44,365 nt of DNA from Saprospiraceae bacterium (GCA_020627985.1 JAHDFV010000004.1:1-44365); one strand, 5' to 3'; positions 27,899-37,941 are shown, counted from the first letter of the stretch. Made by a program: numbers and translations. The notes: generated by a model from the letters alone, not told the origin.

Positions 27899-28834
27899 TT
27901 AATTCCGAAGTGAAGAAAGTAAATAGAGCACTGCCATACGAATAGCAACACCATTTTCTACTTGATCTAAAATAATGGACTGATCAGAATCAGCTGCATC
28001 ACTTGTTAGTTCTACACCTCTATTAATAGGACCTGGATGCATCACGATTACTTCAGAATCTAGGCTATCGAGAAGAGACTTAGAGATTCCAAATGTCTGA
28101 TGGTACTCTCTCAATGTTGGAAAATATTTGATGTCCTGCCGTTCCAATTGAATTCTCAAAACATTAGCTACCTGACACCATTCTAAAGTTTCTCTGACAT
28201 CATACGAAACTTCAACTCCCAATTGTTGAATATGCTTTGGAATTAGGGTTGGCGGTCCACAAAGACGAACATTCGCTCCTAATTTCTTTAAGCAAAAAAT
28301 GTTACTCATTGCCACTCTAGAATGCAAAATGTCTCCAAAAATAGCTATGTTTTTCCCTTTTAATTCATCATTTAAAGCCAATTTCATAGAGAAGGCATCA
28401 AGAAGTGCTTGAGTAGGATGTTCATGAGTACCATCACCTGCATTAATAATATTAGCTGGTATTCTTTTTGACAAATACAAGGGAGCGCCAGGCGCAGGAT
28501 GCCGCATGACCACCATATCTACTTTCATTGAAAGAATATTATTAACGGTATCTAATAATGTTTCTCCTTTCTTAACAGAAGATGATGATGCAGAAAAATT
28601 AACCACATCAGCAGAAAGTCTTTTCTCTGCCAATTCAAATGAAATTCTTGTTCTGGTAGAGTTTTCAAAAAATAAATTTGCGACAGTAATATCTCTTAAA
28701 GATGGGACTTTTTTAATGGGTCGATTAATGACTTCTTTGAATTCTAATGCTGTATTAAAAATGAGATGTAAATCTTCTGGTTGAAGATATTTAATGCCTA
28801 AAACATGTTTTGTACTTAATCGGTTTTGTGACAC
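27899..28834 (-). CDS. pyrB: Aspartate carbamoyltransferase catalytic subunit
   Basis: FFENSTRTRISFELAEKRL, ADMVVMRHPAPGAP-like region, IFGDILHSRVAMSN, VMHPGPINRGVELTSDAADSDQSIILDQVENGVAIRMAVLYLL. Confidence 0.96.
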   Translation of the reverse strand: MSQNRLSTKHVLGIKYLQPEDLHLIFNTALEFKEVINRPIKKVPSLRDITVANLFFENSTRTRISFELAEKRLSADVVNFSASSSSVKKGETLLDTVNNILSMKVDMVVMRHPAPGAPLYLSKRIPANIINAGDGTHEHPTQALLDAFSMKLALNDELKGKNIAIFGDILHSRVAMSNIFCLKKLGANVRLCGPPTLIPKHIQQLGVEVSYDVRETLEWCQVANVLRIQLERQDIKYFPTLREYHQTFGISKSLLDSLDSEVIVMHPGPINRGVELTSDAADSDQSIILDQVENGVAIRMAVLYLLSSLRN

Positions 28835-28846
28835 TCGTTTTTAATT

Positions 28847-29395
28847 TTAATGTTTTTTTGGAAACAACAATATTTTATCCTTCCCTTGTATTTCATCCCA
28901 TTCTACACTCACATATGCTTCATCTAAAGCATCTACTTTTATTCCTGTATAATCTGATGTTATTGGTAAATGTCTATTATAATGTCGATCTACCATGGTA
29001 ACTAATTCAATTTTATCTGCTCTACCATAATGTTCTAAAGCGGTCAAAGCAGCACGTACCGTTCTACCAGAATAAAGTACATCATCGACAAGGATGACTT
29101 TTTTATTTTCTACAAGAAAATCCATTTCCGTTTTATTGGCAATTAAAGGCTTATCCCGAGTTCTAAAATCATCTCGATAAAAAGTTACATCTAATAAACC
29201 TAAAGCGATTGATTTTGAATTTGTTATGGATAATAATCTGGAGTGAATTCTCTGGGCTAAATAAGTACCTTTGGGTTGTATTCCGATAATACAAGATTGG
29301 CTAAAATCATCATGAGTTTCAATCAATTGATGACAAAGTCGATCAATGGTAAGTTTGAACTGTAAATCCTTTAATATGGTTCTCCCTTTTTCCAT
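28847..29395 (-). CDS. pyrR: PyrR: pyrimidine operon regulator/uracil phosphoribosyltransferase
   Basis: IGIQPKGTYLAQRI, LDVTFYRDDFRTR, KKVILVDDVLYSGRTVRAALTAL. Confidence 0.95.
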   Translation of the reverse strand: MEKGRTILKDLQFKLTIDRLCHQLIETHDDFSQSCIIGIQPKGTYLAQRIHSRLLSITNSKSIALGLLDVTFYRDDFRTRDKPLIANKTEMDFLVENKKVILVDDVLYSGRTVRAALTALEHYGRADKIELVTMVDRHYNRHLPITSDYTGIKVDALDEAYVSVEWDEIQGKDKILLFPKKH

Positions 29396-29400
29396 TGGTA

Positions 29401-29408
29401 CAAAGGTA
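29401..29408 (-). promoter_or_regulatory. Putative Bacteroidota -7 element (TACCTTTG) for pyrR
   Basis: Reverse complement of CAAAGGTA, 5 nt from the pyrR start codon and separated from argS by a terminator hairpin. Confidence 0.4.
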
Positions 29409-29432
29409 ATTGTAATATTTAAACTTTAATTG

Positions 29433-29474
29433 AAAAAACGAATCAATATGCGAATTTAATTCACATTTTGATTC
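29433..29474 (-). terminator. Rho-independent terminator after argS, upstream of pyrR
   Basis: On minus strand: GAATCAAAATGTGAAT-taa-ATTCGCATATTGATTC followed by GTTTTTT; 16-bp stem with one mismatch and one wobble, 6 nt after the argS stop. Confidence 0.85.
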
Positions 29475-29480
29475 TATTAA

Positions 29481-31328
29481 TTACATTCTTTCAGGTATTT
29501 CGATTCCTAATAAATCCATTCCACTGATTAAAGTATTTAAAGTTGTTGCTGTTAAAGCCGCTCTAAAAGATTTAGCTGCTTCTGTTTCTGCTTTTAATAC
29601 ATATAAACCACTATTAAAGAATTTATGGAAATTCTTAGCTAATGCATAACAGTAATTCGCAATGTGAGATGGATCGTAATCTTTTGCTGCATCTTGAATC
29701 ACTTCAGGATAAGAATGAATTAATTGTAATAACTCTTTTTCAGGTGCTTGAATTTCAGTATAATCCAACAAGTTGGAAGAATCATACTCCCCTAATTTTC
29801 TTAAGATAGATCTGCATCTTACACCCGCATTTTGAACATATGGTCCTGTTTGTCCTTGCATATCTACTGATTCTGTAGGATCAAAAATCATTGATTTTTT
29901 GGGATTCACTTTAATGATAAAGAATTTCAAAGCAGCCATTCCGATTTGTCTGAAAATTTCTTTTTGATCTTCTTCTGGCAGTCCAGCTAAAGCACCTATT
30001 TCATTTGCAGCTTTAGCAGCTTCTGTAATGACTTCTTTCATAAGGTCATCCGCATCAACTACTGTTCCTTCTCTAGACTTCATTCTACCTGAAGGAAGAT
30101 TGACCATTCCATAGGATAAGTGATGACATCCTTTTGCATAGGGTTCACCTAATTTTTCTAAAATGGCGAATAATGCTTTAAAATGGTGGTTTTGTTCATC
30201 AGCTACAACATAAATCATATTTTCGGTACCATGTTTTTCATATCTTAAATGAGCAGTACCTATGTCCTGCGTTGTATAGACTGAAGTACCATCACTTCTT
30301 AGCACCAATTTAGGATCCATTTTATAATCCTCTAAATCCATCCAAATTGAACCATCATCTTTTTGAAAAAATTGCTCTTTTTCCAATCCTTTTTGAATTA
30401 AAGATTTCCCTAATAAATAGGTATCTGATTCATAATATAAAAGATCAAATTCTACGCCTAAATCTTTGTAAGTTACTTCAAATCCATCATAGACCCAGCC
30501 ATTCATTTTATTCCATAAAGCTCTTACTTCTTCATCTTGATCTTCCCATTTCAATAACATTTGTTTGGCTTCTTTACCAAGAAGACTGAATGAATTGAAA
30601 TATTCATTTTTATATTTTTTAAAGAATTCAACAACATTCTCTGGTTTCACTTCTTTATCAGAAAGGACATTTTTCGCTTCATCAGTTTGTTGCCAATTGC
30701 TGTACTCTTCTTTAAAATGTGTCTCAAAATTCACATACCAATGACCAACAAAATGATCACTTTTCATTCCTTCAGATTCAGGTGTTTTTCCTTCACCAAA
30801 TTTCTGCCAAGCCAACATGGATTTACAAATAGCTATGCCTCTATCATTAACGATTTGAGTTCTTACTACATCAAAACCTGCCGCTTTCAAAATTTTAGCT
30901 GTTGACCAGCCTAGTAGTATATTTCTAATATGACCGAGGTGTAAAGGTTTATTGGTATTCGGAGAAGAGAATTCAACCAAAGCTTTTTTACCATTAGCTC
31001 CTTGTTTACCAAAGTCTTTTTTATTCAAAATATCACTTAAAAAGTGCTTCCAATAGGAATCTGAAATAGAAAGATTAAGGAATCCTTTTATGACATTAAA
31101 ATCAGTGAATTCTTCAACTTTATCTACCAAAAAAATACCTAATTCTTCAGCGATTTGATCGGGGCGTTTTTTTGCTTGTTTTGTGAATGGAAATGTTACG
31201 ATGGTATAATCACCATCAAATTCTTTCTTGGTAACATTAATGACCAATTTTTGAGCTGGAATGTCAATCTGATATAACGCTTTTAATGCGTCAGAAACTT
31301 TGGTTTGTATGATGTTGAGTATGTTCAT
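29481..31328 (-). CDS. argS: Arginyl-tRNA synthetase
   Basis: VEFSSPNTNKPLHLGHIRNILLG (HIGH-like), DRGIAICKSMLAW, HHLSYGMVNLPSGRMKSREGTVV, class I ArgRS C-terminal domain. Confidence 0.97.
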   Translation of the reverse strand: MNILNIIQTKVSDALKALYQIDIPAQKLVINVTKKEFDGDYTIVTFPFTKQAKKRPDQIAEELGIFLVDKVEEFTDFNVIKGFLNLSISDSYWKHFLSDILNKKDFGKQGANGKKALVEFSSPNTNKPLHLGHIRNILLGWSTAKILKAAGFDVVRTQIVNDRGIAICKSMLAWQKFGEGKTPESEGMKSDHFVGHWYVNFETHFKEEYSNWQQTDEAKNVLSDKEVKPENVVEFFKKYKNEYFNSFSLLGKEAKQMLLKWEDQDEEVRALWNKMNGWVYDGFEVTYKDLGVEFDLLYYESDTYLLGKSLIQKGLEKEQFFQKDDGSIWMDLEDYKMDPKLVLRSDGTSVYTTQDIGTAHLRYEKHGTENMIYVVADEQNHHFKALFAILEKLGEPYAKGCHHLSYGMVNLPSGRMKSREGTVVDADDLMKEVITEAAKAANEIGALAGLPEEDQKEIFRQIGMAALKFFIIKVNPKKSMIFDPTESVDMQGQTGPYVQNAGVRCRSILRKLGEYDSSNLLDYTEIQAPEKELLQLIHSYPEVIQDAAKDYDPSHIANYCYALAKNFHKFFNSGLYVLKAETEAAKSFRAALTATTLNTLISGMDLLGIEIPERM

Positions 31329-31364
31329 CGATCACTGATATTTTTCATAATTTACAAGCAGGTG

Positions 31365-31372
31365 CAAAGGTA
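31365..31372 (-). promoter_or_regulatory. Putative Bacteroidota -7 element (TACCTTTG) upstream of argS
   Basis: Reverse complement of CAAAGGTA, about 37 nt upstream of the start codon; -33 box not identified. Confidence 0.35.
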
Positions 31373-31530
31373 TTATATTTATCCTATTCCTCTCTTATTA
31401 TTTAAATGAGTATTACAAAAGGAACTGAATTTTTAATAGAATCGTTCCAAACGGATTATATACTTATTTGATATATCCAGTTTTTAAAGTACCTTAGAAT
31501 AGAAACATACGATGAATACTAAATAAATTA

Positions 31531-32454
31531 ATGGTTAATCAATTATCAAAATGGATGGCAACTATTTCTTCAAGGCTTTGGTCTGGAGTGATAATGGCCT
31601 TTCTTTTGGGACAAGTATTAGCGATTCAAGAATTAGGTTTTGCTGATATTACTCTATTTTGTTTGGGACTTTGTTTTGTGATTTCTTTTACATTATCTAG
31701 TATTTTTTTCAATCATTTAGCTGATCAAAAATCAGATTTACTGAAACAAGAAATGAATGAGAATTGCATAAGATATTCATTATTCCCTTCTCCAAAATTA
31801 TTAAAAACATCAGGTATATTTTTTGGATCTATTTCTTTTTCATTTCTCTCAATCATTGGAATCATTAGTGAAAATTATTGGATCTTAATCTTTGGTTTTT
31901 TAGGGTACTTTCTTCTAGCATTATATTCTTTTAAACCTTTCAGATTTAATTATAAAGGAGGAGGTGAATTTTTAGAATTATTGGGTATTAGTATTTTAAT
32001 TCCTATTTTTTCATATTTCCTCAACACACAATCTCTACATTTTCCAAAATTATTTACATATGCTCTACCTTTTACCCTTTTAATACTAGGAAATACAATT
32101 GCACATTCTTTGCTTCATGCCAAAAGCGATAAATACGCAGGCAAAACAACATTTGTCACTGTTAGTGGATTTAAAGGATCACGATTATTAATTGAATATT
32201 CTTTATTTACTTTTTTATTGGTAATCATTGGTTTAAAGTGGCTGGGAGCTGTTCATGAATTATCATGGATATTTGTAGTTTGTTCAGCAATATCTATTTT
32301 GTATTTTTTCATGGCTATGAAAAAATTACCTGGTATAGTTTCCATAAATCAAGATTCATTGAATTTATTCGAATTTTATACGAACACTGCCATTCTTTTT
32401 GGAATGGGAATCATCAATTTTGGTTTATTCTATGAATATTTAATTCGTCCTTAG
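31531..32454 (+). CDS. UbiA-like prenyltransferase family membrane protein
   Basis: [11 protein letters not shown] (first Asp-rich motif), [39 protein letters not shown] (second motif), multiple TM helices. Confidence 0.7.
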   Translation: MVNQLSKWMATISSRLWSGVIMAFLLGQVLAIQELGFADITLFCLGLCFVISFTLSSIFFNHLADQKSDLLKQEMNENCIRYSLFPSPKLLKTSGIFFGSISFSFLSIIGIISENYWILIFGFLGYFLLALYSFKPFRFNYKGGGEFLELLGISILIPIFSYFLNTQSLHFPKLFTYALPFTLLILGNTIAHSLLHAKSDKYAGKTTFVTVSGFKGSRLLIEYSLFTFLLVIIGLKWLGAVHELSWIFVVCSAISILYFFMAMKKLPGIVSINQDSLNLFEFYTNTAILFGMGIINFGLFYEYLIRP

Positions 32455-33473
32455 AGAGATTTAACGGTATCCACAAAACATTTTACACCATCAAGCGGTG
32501 TATCTGGATATACACCGTGTCCCAAATTTACGATTTGATTTCCTCCAAAACCTTTAATCATTTCTTTCGTTTTAGTTTTAATATTCTCAAAAGGAGAATA
32601 TAAAACACAGGGATCTAAATTCCCTTGGACTACTCTATTGGCACCTAATTTTTCTCTTGCGAATTCAGGTCTTGTATTCCAATCTAATCCTACAACATCA
32701 CAAGGTAAATCACCAATTTTATCAAGGACGAACCAAGCGCCTTTAGCAAAAACAGTAACTGGAGCTTCGTCTATTGCCGCACAGATTCTTTTGATATAAG
32801 GCAATGAGAATTCCTCATATTGTTCAGGAGATAAAATACCTCCCCAAGAATCAAAAATTTGCACTAAATCAGCACCCGCATTTATTTTATTCTTTAAGTA
32901 AACAATAATCGTTTCTGTTAATTTATCTAAAAGGGCATGTGCTGCTTTAGGTTGGGTATATAAAAACTTCTTCGCTTTAGAAAAAGTCTTTGAACCAGAA
33001 CCTTCTATCATATAAGACAACAAAGTCCATGGCGCACCAGAGAAACCAATTAACGGGACTCTACCCTTTAATTCTTTTTTTGTAATTCTTAATGCTTCGT
33101 AAACATATTCTAATTCTGCTGCAGCTTCCGCTCCCATTCGAAGTTGTTGGACATCTTCCATCGATTTAATCGTTTCAGGAAACCAGGGTCCTTTTTTCTC
33201 AACCATTTGGTATTCTAATCCCATGACTTCAGGAATCACCAAAATATCTGAAAAGATGATTGCAGCATCTACACCGAGTTCATCAATAGGTTGAATGGTA
33301 ACTTCTGCAGCAAGATGAGGTGTTTCTACTAATTCCTTAAATCCAGATAATTTACCTCTTAATGCTCGATATTGCGGTAATATTCTACCCGCTTGTCTCA
33401 TCAACCAAACAGGTGGTCTTTCTGTAGTTTCTCCTTTGGCTGCTCTTAAAAATAAATCGTTTTGTAATTCCAT
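32451..33473 (-). CDS. hemE: Uroporphyrinogen decarboxylase
   Basis: [74 protein letters not shown]. Confidence 0.97.
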   Translation of the reverse strand: MELQNDLFLRAAKGETTERPPVWLMRQAGRILPQYRALRGKLSGFKELVETPHLAAEVTIQPIDELGVDAAIIFSDILVIPEVMGLEYQMVEKKGPWFPETIKSMEDVQQLRMGAEAAAELEYVYEALRITKKELKGRVPLIGFSGAPWTLLSYMIEGSGSKTFSKAKKFLYTQPKAAHALLDKLTETIIVYLKNKINAGADLVQIFDSWGGILSPEQYEEFSLPYIKRICAAIDEAPVTVFAKGAWFVLDKIGDLPCDVVGLDWNTRPEFAREKLGANRVVQGNLDPCVLYSPFENIKTKTKEMIKGFGGNQIVNLGHGVYPDTPLDGVKCFVDTVKSL

Positions 33474-33555
33474 GCTGCAATATTAAAGAAAAAGAAAAAT
33501 CTAATGTTCATATTATGGTCAAATTTCATTATGTTCGTAAAAACTAAACAAACAT

Positions 33556-35616
33556 TTGAATACTTATAGACCCATACCTTTTGTTCGATTTATTATTCCC
33601 TTAATCTTAGGGATAATTTGCTACGAAATTTGGTCTATTCCTAATCTTACTTATATTTTATTATTTCTAATACCACTTTACTTAGTATCTCATTTCAAAA
33701 TCATTCCTTTCATTGAAAAAGGGCATCGTTATATTGCTTTTTTTTTATTATTTTTTATAGGATATAGTAGTATTAGTTTTAAAGATGAACGAAATAAAAA
33801 CGACTATTTTGGTCATTATCTCAAAGAGAATAAAAATATTCTTAAAGGCAAGATTAATAATATGCCTAGTCCTAATGAACTTGTATCTTTTAGGATAAAT
33901 GTTGAGGCTATTTTGCATGAAGAAAAATGGAAAAATGTTTCAGGCTATCTTGAAGTAAAATTAAATCGAGATACTTTATCTACTCATTTGGAATATGGAG
34001 ATGAAATATTATTTTCTACTTGGATTAACCCAGCTCCTCCTCCTGCAAATCCAAAAGCTTTCGATTACTCGAAATATCTACATTTTCAAAATATTCATTA
34101 TACTTCATTTATTCAAGAAGGAGACTGGAAATTAGTAGCTAAAAATAAAGGAAGTCCTTTTTATCATTATAGTTATAACATTAGAAAAAAAGCAATTTCT
34201 TCTTTAAAAAAACATTTAACTGGTGCAAATGAGTTTGCAGTAGGTTCTGCATTATTGCTCGGATATAAAGATGAGATTACTGAGGATGTTAAATTAGCTT
34301 ATGCTGGTACTGGTGCCATGCATGTTTTAGCTGTTTCTGGTTTACATGTTGGAATTTTAGCTTCAGTTGTTCAATTTTTGTTAGGCTTCATTCGTAGGAG
34401 AGAATTGCATTACAAAATTTTAAAAGTTAGTATAGCTATAATCGTTATTTGGGGTTTTGCATTTATTACGGGTGCATCTCCTTCAGTTTTAAGAGCAGCT
34501 ACCATGTTTTCTTTTCTAACGGTAGGAAATATAATTAATCGATCCAATAACATTTACAATACTTTAGCTTCTTCTGCATTTTTATTATTACTCCTTAATC
34601 CCTATTTAATTTTTAGTCCAGGTTTTCAATTATCCTATTTAGCTGTAATTGGAATTGTATTTTTTTATCCTTGGATTAATAAAAGCTGGTATGTAAAAAA
34701 TAAAATAGGGAAATACTTTTGGAGTTTAATATCTGTTTCTTTAGCAGCACAAATTACAACTTTGCCTATTAGTTTATATTACTTTGATCAATTTCCTACA
34801 TATTTTATATTTTCTGGAATTGTTGTTATTCCTGCAGCAGCATTTGTGATGTACACTGGAATGTTACTTTTATTTTTTGAAATGATTCTTCCTTTTTTAG
34901 CTGATATATTTGGGATATTTTTACATTCTATTATTTGGTGTATGAACGCTTTTATATTTATTCTTGAAAAATTCCCATTAAGTTTAATTGAGTATATACA
35001 TTTCAATGGGTTTCAAGTATTTTTATCATATATATCTATTGCAATTCTCATGTTCTTTTTAACTAAAAAGAATAAAAGATCGCTTTGGTTTTTCTTTGGA
35101 TTTTTAATATTAATATTAATGATACAAAACATTAGAAAGATAGCAATATCCCAAAAAGATGAAATTGTTTTTTATCATTCTAAACAACCTTTAATTGATT
35201 ATTTTCATAAAGGGAAAAGAATCACCATTGCTTCAGAAGAACTGACTGAAAAATCAGAGCGGTTTGCATCTAAAGGCTATCGTACATTCATGAACAAATC
35301 GAATATTCATCCTGAAAAATATAACGAATCTTTATTTTTTAAAAATGGTTCTTTCTTATACATTGCTGATCAAACTTATTATATTTTAAATAAAGATTAT
35401 TTTGATATAAGATCTATGAATAAAATAAAAGTAGATGGAATTATTATCCGAAACAATGTATTTGTAAATTTAGAAGCTTTAGCTGAAGAGTTTGATTTTT
35501 CTTTCATTTTGTTTGATGGCACAAATAAAAAACATAAGACTACATTTTTAGAAAAGAAATGTAAAGAAAAAAATATTCCTGTTCATCATACTCCTTTTAT
35601 TAAAAATTTGAATTAG
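33556..35616 (+). CDS. ComEC/Rec2 family competence protein (no obvious metallo-beta-lactamase domain)
   Basis: DUF4131-like N-terminus; ALLLGYKDEITEDVKLAYAGTGAMHVLAVSGLHVGILASVV; GASPSVLRAATMFSFLTVG; PGFQLSYLAVIGIV. TTG start. C-terminus lacks a visible HxHxDH motif. Confidence 0.92.
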   Translation: MNTYRPIPFVRFIIPLILGIICYEIWSIPNLTYILLFLIPLYLVSHFKIIPFIEKGHRYIAFFLLFFIGYSSISFKDERNKNDYFGHYLKENKNILKGKINNMPSPNELVSFRINVEAILHEEKWKNVSGYLEVKLNRDTLSTHLEYGDEILFSTWINPAPPPANPKAFDYSKYLHFQNIHYTSFIQEGDWKLVAKNKGSPFYHYSYNIRKKAISSLKKHLTGANEFAVGSALLLGYKDEITEDVKLAYAGTGAMHVLAVSGLHVGILASVVQFLLGFIRRRELHYKILKVSIAIIVIWGFAFITGASPSVLRAATMFSFLTVGNIINRSNNIYNTLASSAFLLLLLNPYLIFSPGFQLSYLAVIGIVFFYPWINKSWYVKNKIGKYFWSLISVSLAAQITTLPISLYYFDQFPTYFIFSGIVVIPAAAFVMYTGMLLLFFEMILPFLADIFGIFLHSIIWCMNAFIFILEKFPLSLIEYIHFNGFQVFLSYISIAILMFFLTKKNKRSLWFFFGFLILILMIQNIRKIAISQKDEIVFYHSKQPLIDYFHKGKRITIASEELTEKSERFASKGYRTFMNKSNIHPEKYNESLFFKNGSFLYIADQTYYILNKDYFDIRSMNKIKVDGIIIRNNVFVNLEALAEEFDFSFILFDGTNKKHKTTFLEKKCKEKNIPVHHTPFIKNLN

Positions 35617-35620
35617 GATC

Positions 35621-36070
35621 ATGCTCTTAGAAATAGATTTTCTTTCTTATGTGGATCATTTAAAAATTAAGAAAGAAGAAAATAAAAAATATGTTTGGGA
35701 TGATTTACGAAAGAAATGGTATGTTTTATTACCTGAAGAAATGGTTCGTCAATTAGTCATTCAACATTTAATCCAGGAATTAGGTTATAATAAAAATAGA
35801 ATTAAAGTTGAAAAACAATTAAAAGTGAATACTTTAGAAAGGCGTTGTGATATTCTTACTTATAAAAAAAATATGGAACCTTTTTTGTTAGTAGAATGTA
35901 AACGTCCCGAAGTAGAAATTAACCAAAAAGTTTTCGATCAGATCGCTTTATACAACATTGAATTAAAAGTTCCTTATCTTATGGTCACTAATGGCATTCA
36001 AACTTATTGTTGTTCTATTGATTTTGAAGAAAAAAAATATAATTTCATCAATAAAATTCCAAGCATTTAA
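35621..36070 (+). CDS. HsdR N-terminal-like (HSDR_N_2) putative PD-(D/E)XK nuclease-fold protein
   Basis: PEEMVRQLVIQHLIQELGYNKNRIKVEKQLKVNTLERRCDILTY...PFLLVECKRPEVEINQKVFDQIALYN: D...ECK core. Confidence 0.85.
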   Translation: MLLEIDFLSYVDHLKIKKEENKKYVWDDLRKKWYVLLPEEMVRQLVIQHLIQELGYNKNRIKVEKQLKVNTLERRCDILTYKKNMEPFLLVECKRPEVEINQKVFDQIALYNIELKVPYLMVTNGIQTYCCSIDFEEKKYNFINKIPSI

Positions 36071-36076
36071 TTTTTT

Positions 36077-37231
36077 ATGAATATTAATGATTTAATACAA
36101 CGTAACAATGAGTTAAGTATTTTAAATACAATTGCTAAGTATTTAAATCAAGAAACAATTCTAACGAATGCTTTGGATTATACCTTAAAGGAAGTTGTAA
36201 AATTATTCGAACTAGAAACAGGTTGGATATGGTTAATGGATCAAAAGAATCAAACATATTTAGCCAGTTCTTATAATTTACCACCTGTTTTTATTGATAA
36301 TGAAAATTTATTGGCTGGAAGTTGTTGGTGTATTAAACAATATTTAAACAATGATTTAAATGCTCCTTCTAATATTAACGAAATTGAATGTACTCGATTA
36401 CAAAATCTTAATAGTGGAACTGCTGGTTTAAAATTTCATGCAAGTGTACCTTTATTTACATCTGGAAAAAAAATAGGTATTTTAAATGTTGTAAGTCAAG
36501 ATAGCCAACAACTTTCAAAACAAAAGTTAGAATTACTTTATACCATCGGTGATATGCTCAGTGTTGCTATTGAAAGAAATCGATATCTAGCTGAAAGTAA
36601 AAAATTAGGAATCGTTGAGGAAAGAAATAGACTTGCTCGAGAAATACATGATACCATTGCTCAAAGTCTAAGTGGTATTATTTTAAAAATTCAATCAGCG
36701 CAGTTATTATTAGATCAAAATAAAAAAGAAAAAATACAAAGCACTTTAAATGATGTTATTGATCTGAGTCAAAAAAGTTTAGAAGATGTTAGACGATCTG
36801 TTTTAGATTTAAAACCTAGTGAATTAATTGATGAATCTATTGTTAAAGTTTTTAGGCAACAATTAATTTCGATAAAAAAAGAACAAGGAATTAATTATAC
36901 TTTATCCGTAAAAGGTTTATTACCTCAATTATCTAAAAGAATAGAATCAAGTATTTATAGAATCGGTACTGAAGCTCTATATAATATTTCTGCTCATTCT
37001 AATGCTAAAGAAATTTCGTTTACGATTATTTGTGAAAAAAGAAAAATAATTCTTACTATTGAAGATGATGGCATCGGTTTTAATCCTGATGAAATTATTG
37101 ATAAAAGATTTGGAATTATTGGAATGAATGAGCAAGTAAAATTATTAAATGGTATATTTGAAATTCAAAGCGAACCCAACAAAGGAACAATAATTCATAT
37201 TTCTATTCCTACTTATGAATCAAAAGATTAA
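36077..37231 (+). CDS. GAF-domain sensor histidine kinase, NarL/DegS-type (HisKA_3)
   Basis: GAF-like N-terminal half; H-box VEERNRLAREIHDTIAQSLSGI; HATPase IEDDGIGFNPDE..RFGIIGMNEQVKLLNG. Confidence 0.93.
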   Translation: MNINDLIQRNNELSILNTIAKYLNQETILTNALDYTLKEVVKLFELETGWIWLMDQKNQTYLASSYNLPPVFIDNENLLAGSCWCIKQYLNNDLNAPSNINEIECTRLQNLNSGTAGLKFHASVPLFTSGKKIGILNVVSQDSQQLSKQKLELLYTIGDMLSVAIERNRYLAESKKLGIVEERNRLAREIHDTIAQSLSGIILKIQSAQLLLDQNKKEKIQSTLNDVIDLSQKSLEDVRRSVLDLKPSELIDESIVKVFRQQLISIKKEQGINYTLSVKGLLPQLSKRIESSIYRIGTEALYNISAHSNAKEISFTIICEKRKIILTIEDDGIGFNPDEIIDKRFGIIGMNEQVKLLNGIFEIQSEPNKGTIIHISIPTYESKD

Positions 37232-37838
37232 AATATTTATTACAGACGACCATCCTATTGTAAGAGATGGTTTAATTTCAATTTTAGAAACTCAAGAAGA
37301 TTTCGTAATTGTAGGTCAAGCATCAAATGGTAATGAAGCACTGTCCAAATTAAAAAATATTGAATCAGATATCCTTATCTGTGATTTAGAAATGCCTGAA
37401 AAAGATGGTCTTTCTTTAATTCAAGAATTACAAAAAATAAAACCTTCTATTCGTATAATTGTATTCACTGTTTTCGATACGGATAAAAGAATAATAACTG
37501 CTATTAAATCGGGATCTAAAGGTTATTTATTAAAAGGCGCTAGTCATCAGGAAATATTTAATGCGATTCGCGTTGCTTATAAAGGTGAATCCATTTTACA
37601 ACCAGTAATTGCTTCCAAATTAATTCAACATTTAAACAGTGATAAAGATGAATTAAGCCCAAGAGAATTTGAAGTTTTACAAGAAATGGCAAAAGGAAAC
37701 AAAAATAAAGAAATTGCATCAACCCTTTTTATTTCTGAACGAACTGTAAAATTTCATATCTCTTCTATATTTAGTAAACTCGCTGTAAAAAATAGAACGG
37801 AGGCTGTTTTAATTGCTACAAAAAAAGGAATTATTTAA
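37215..37838 (+). CDS. NarL/LuxR-family response regulator
   Basis: FITDDHPIVRDGL, CDLEMPEKDGL, LSPREFEVLQEMAKGNKNKEIASTLFISERTVKFHISSIFSKL; overlaps the kinase gene by 17 bp. Confidence 0.95.
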   Translation: MNQKIKIFITDDHPIVRDGLISILETQEDFVIVGQASNGNEALSKLKNIESDILICDLEMPEKDGLSLIQELQKIKPSIRIIVFTVFDTDKRIITAIKSGSKGYLLKGASHQEIFNAIRVAYKGESILQPVIASKLIQHLNSDKDELSPREFEVLQEMAKGNKNKEIASTLFISERTVKFHISSIFSKLAVKNRTEAVLIATKKGII

Positions 37839-37848
37839 GACACCATAT

Positions 37849-37941
37849 CTATTAGCTATGGACTAAAGTCCATAGCTAATAGGTCCGCAAATAATAGGTC
37901 CATATGTTGTCCTGTACTTTGGTACAGGGAATACCCTGTAC
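37849..37941. repeat. Composite palindromic intergenic element
   Basis: CTATTAGCTATGGACT-aa-AGTCCATAGCTAATAG (perfect 16-bp arms), AATAGGTCC direct repeat, then CCTGTAC-tttg-GTACAGGG-aata-CCCTGTAC. Confidence 0.85.

Noticed and set aside
35621-36070. Possible restriction-modification or defence locus from the HsdR_N-like protein
   Set aside because: No HsdM, HsdS or HsdR helicase nearby; stand-alone HSDR_N_2 proteins are common in Bacteroidota.
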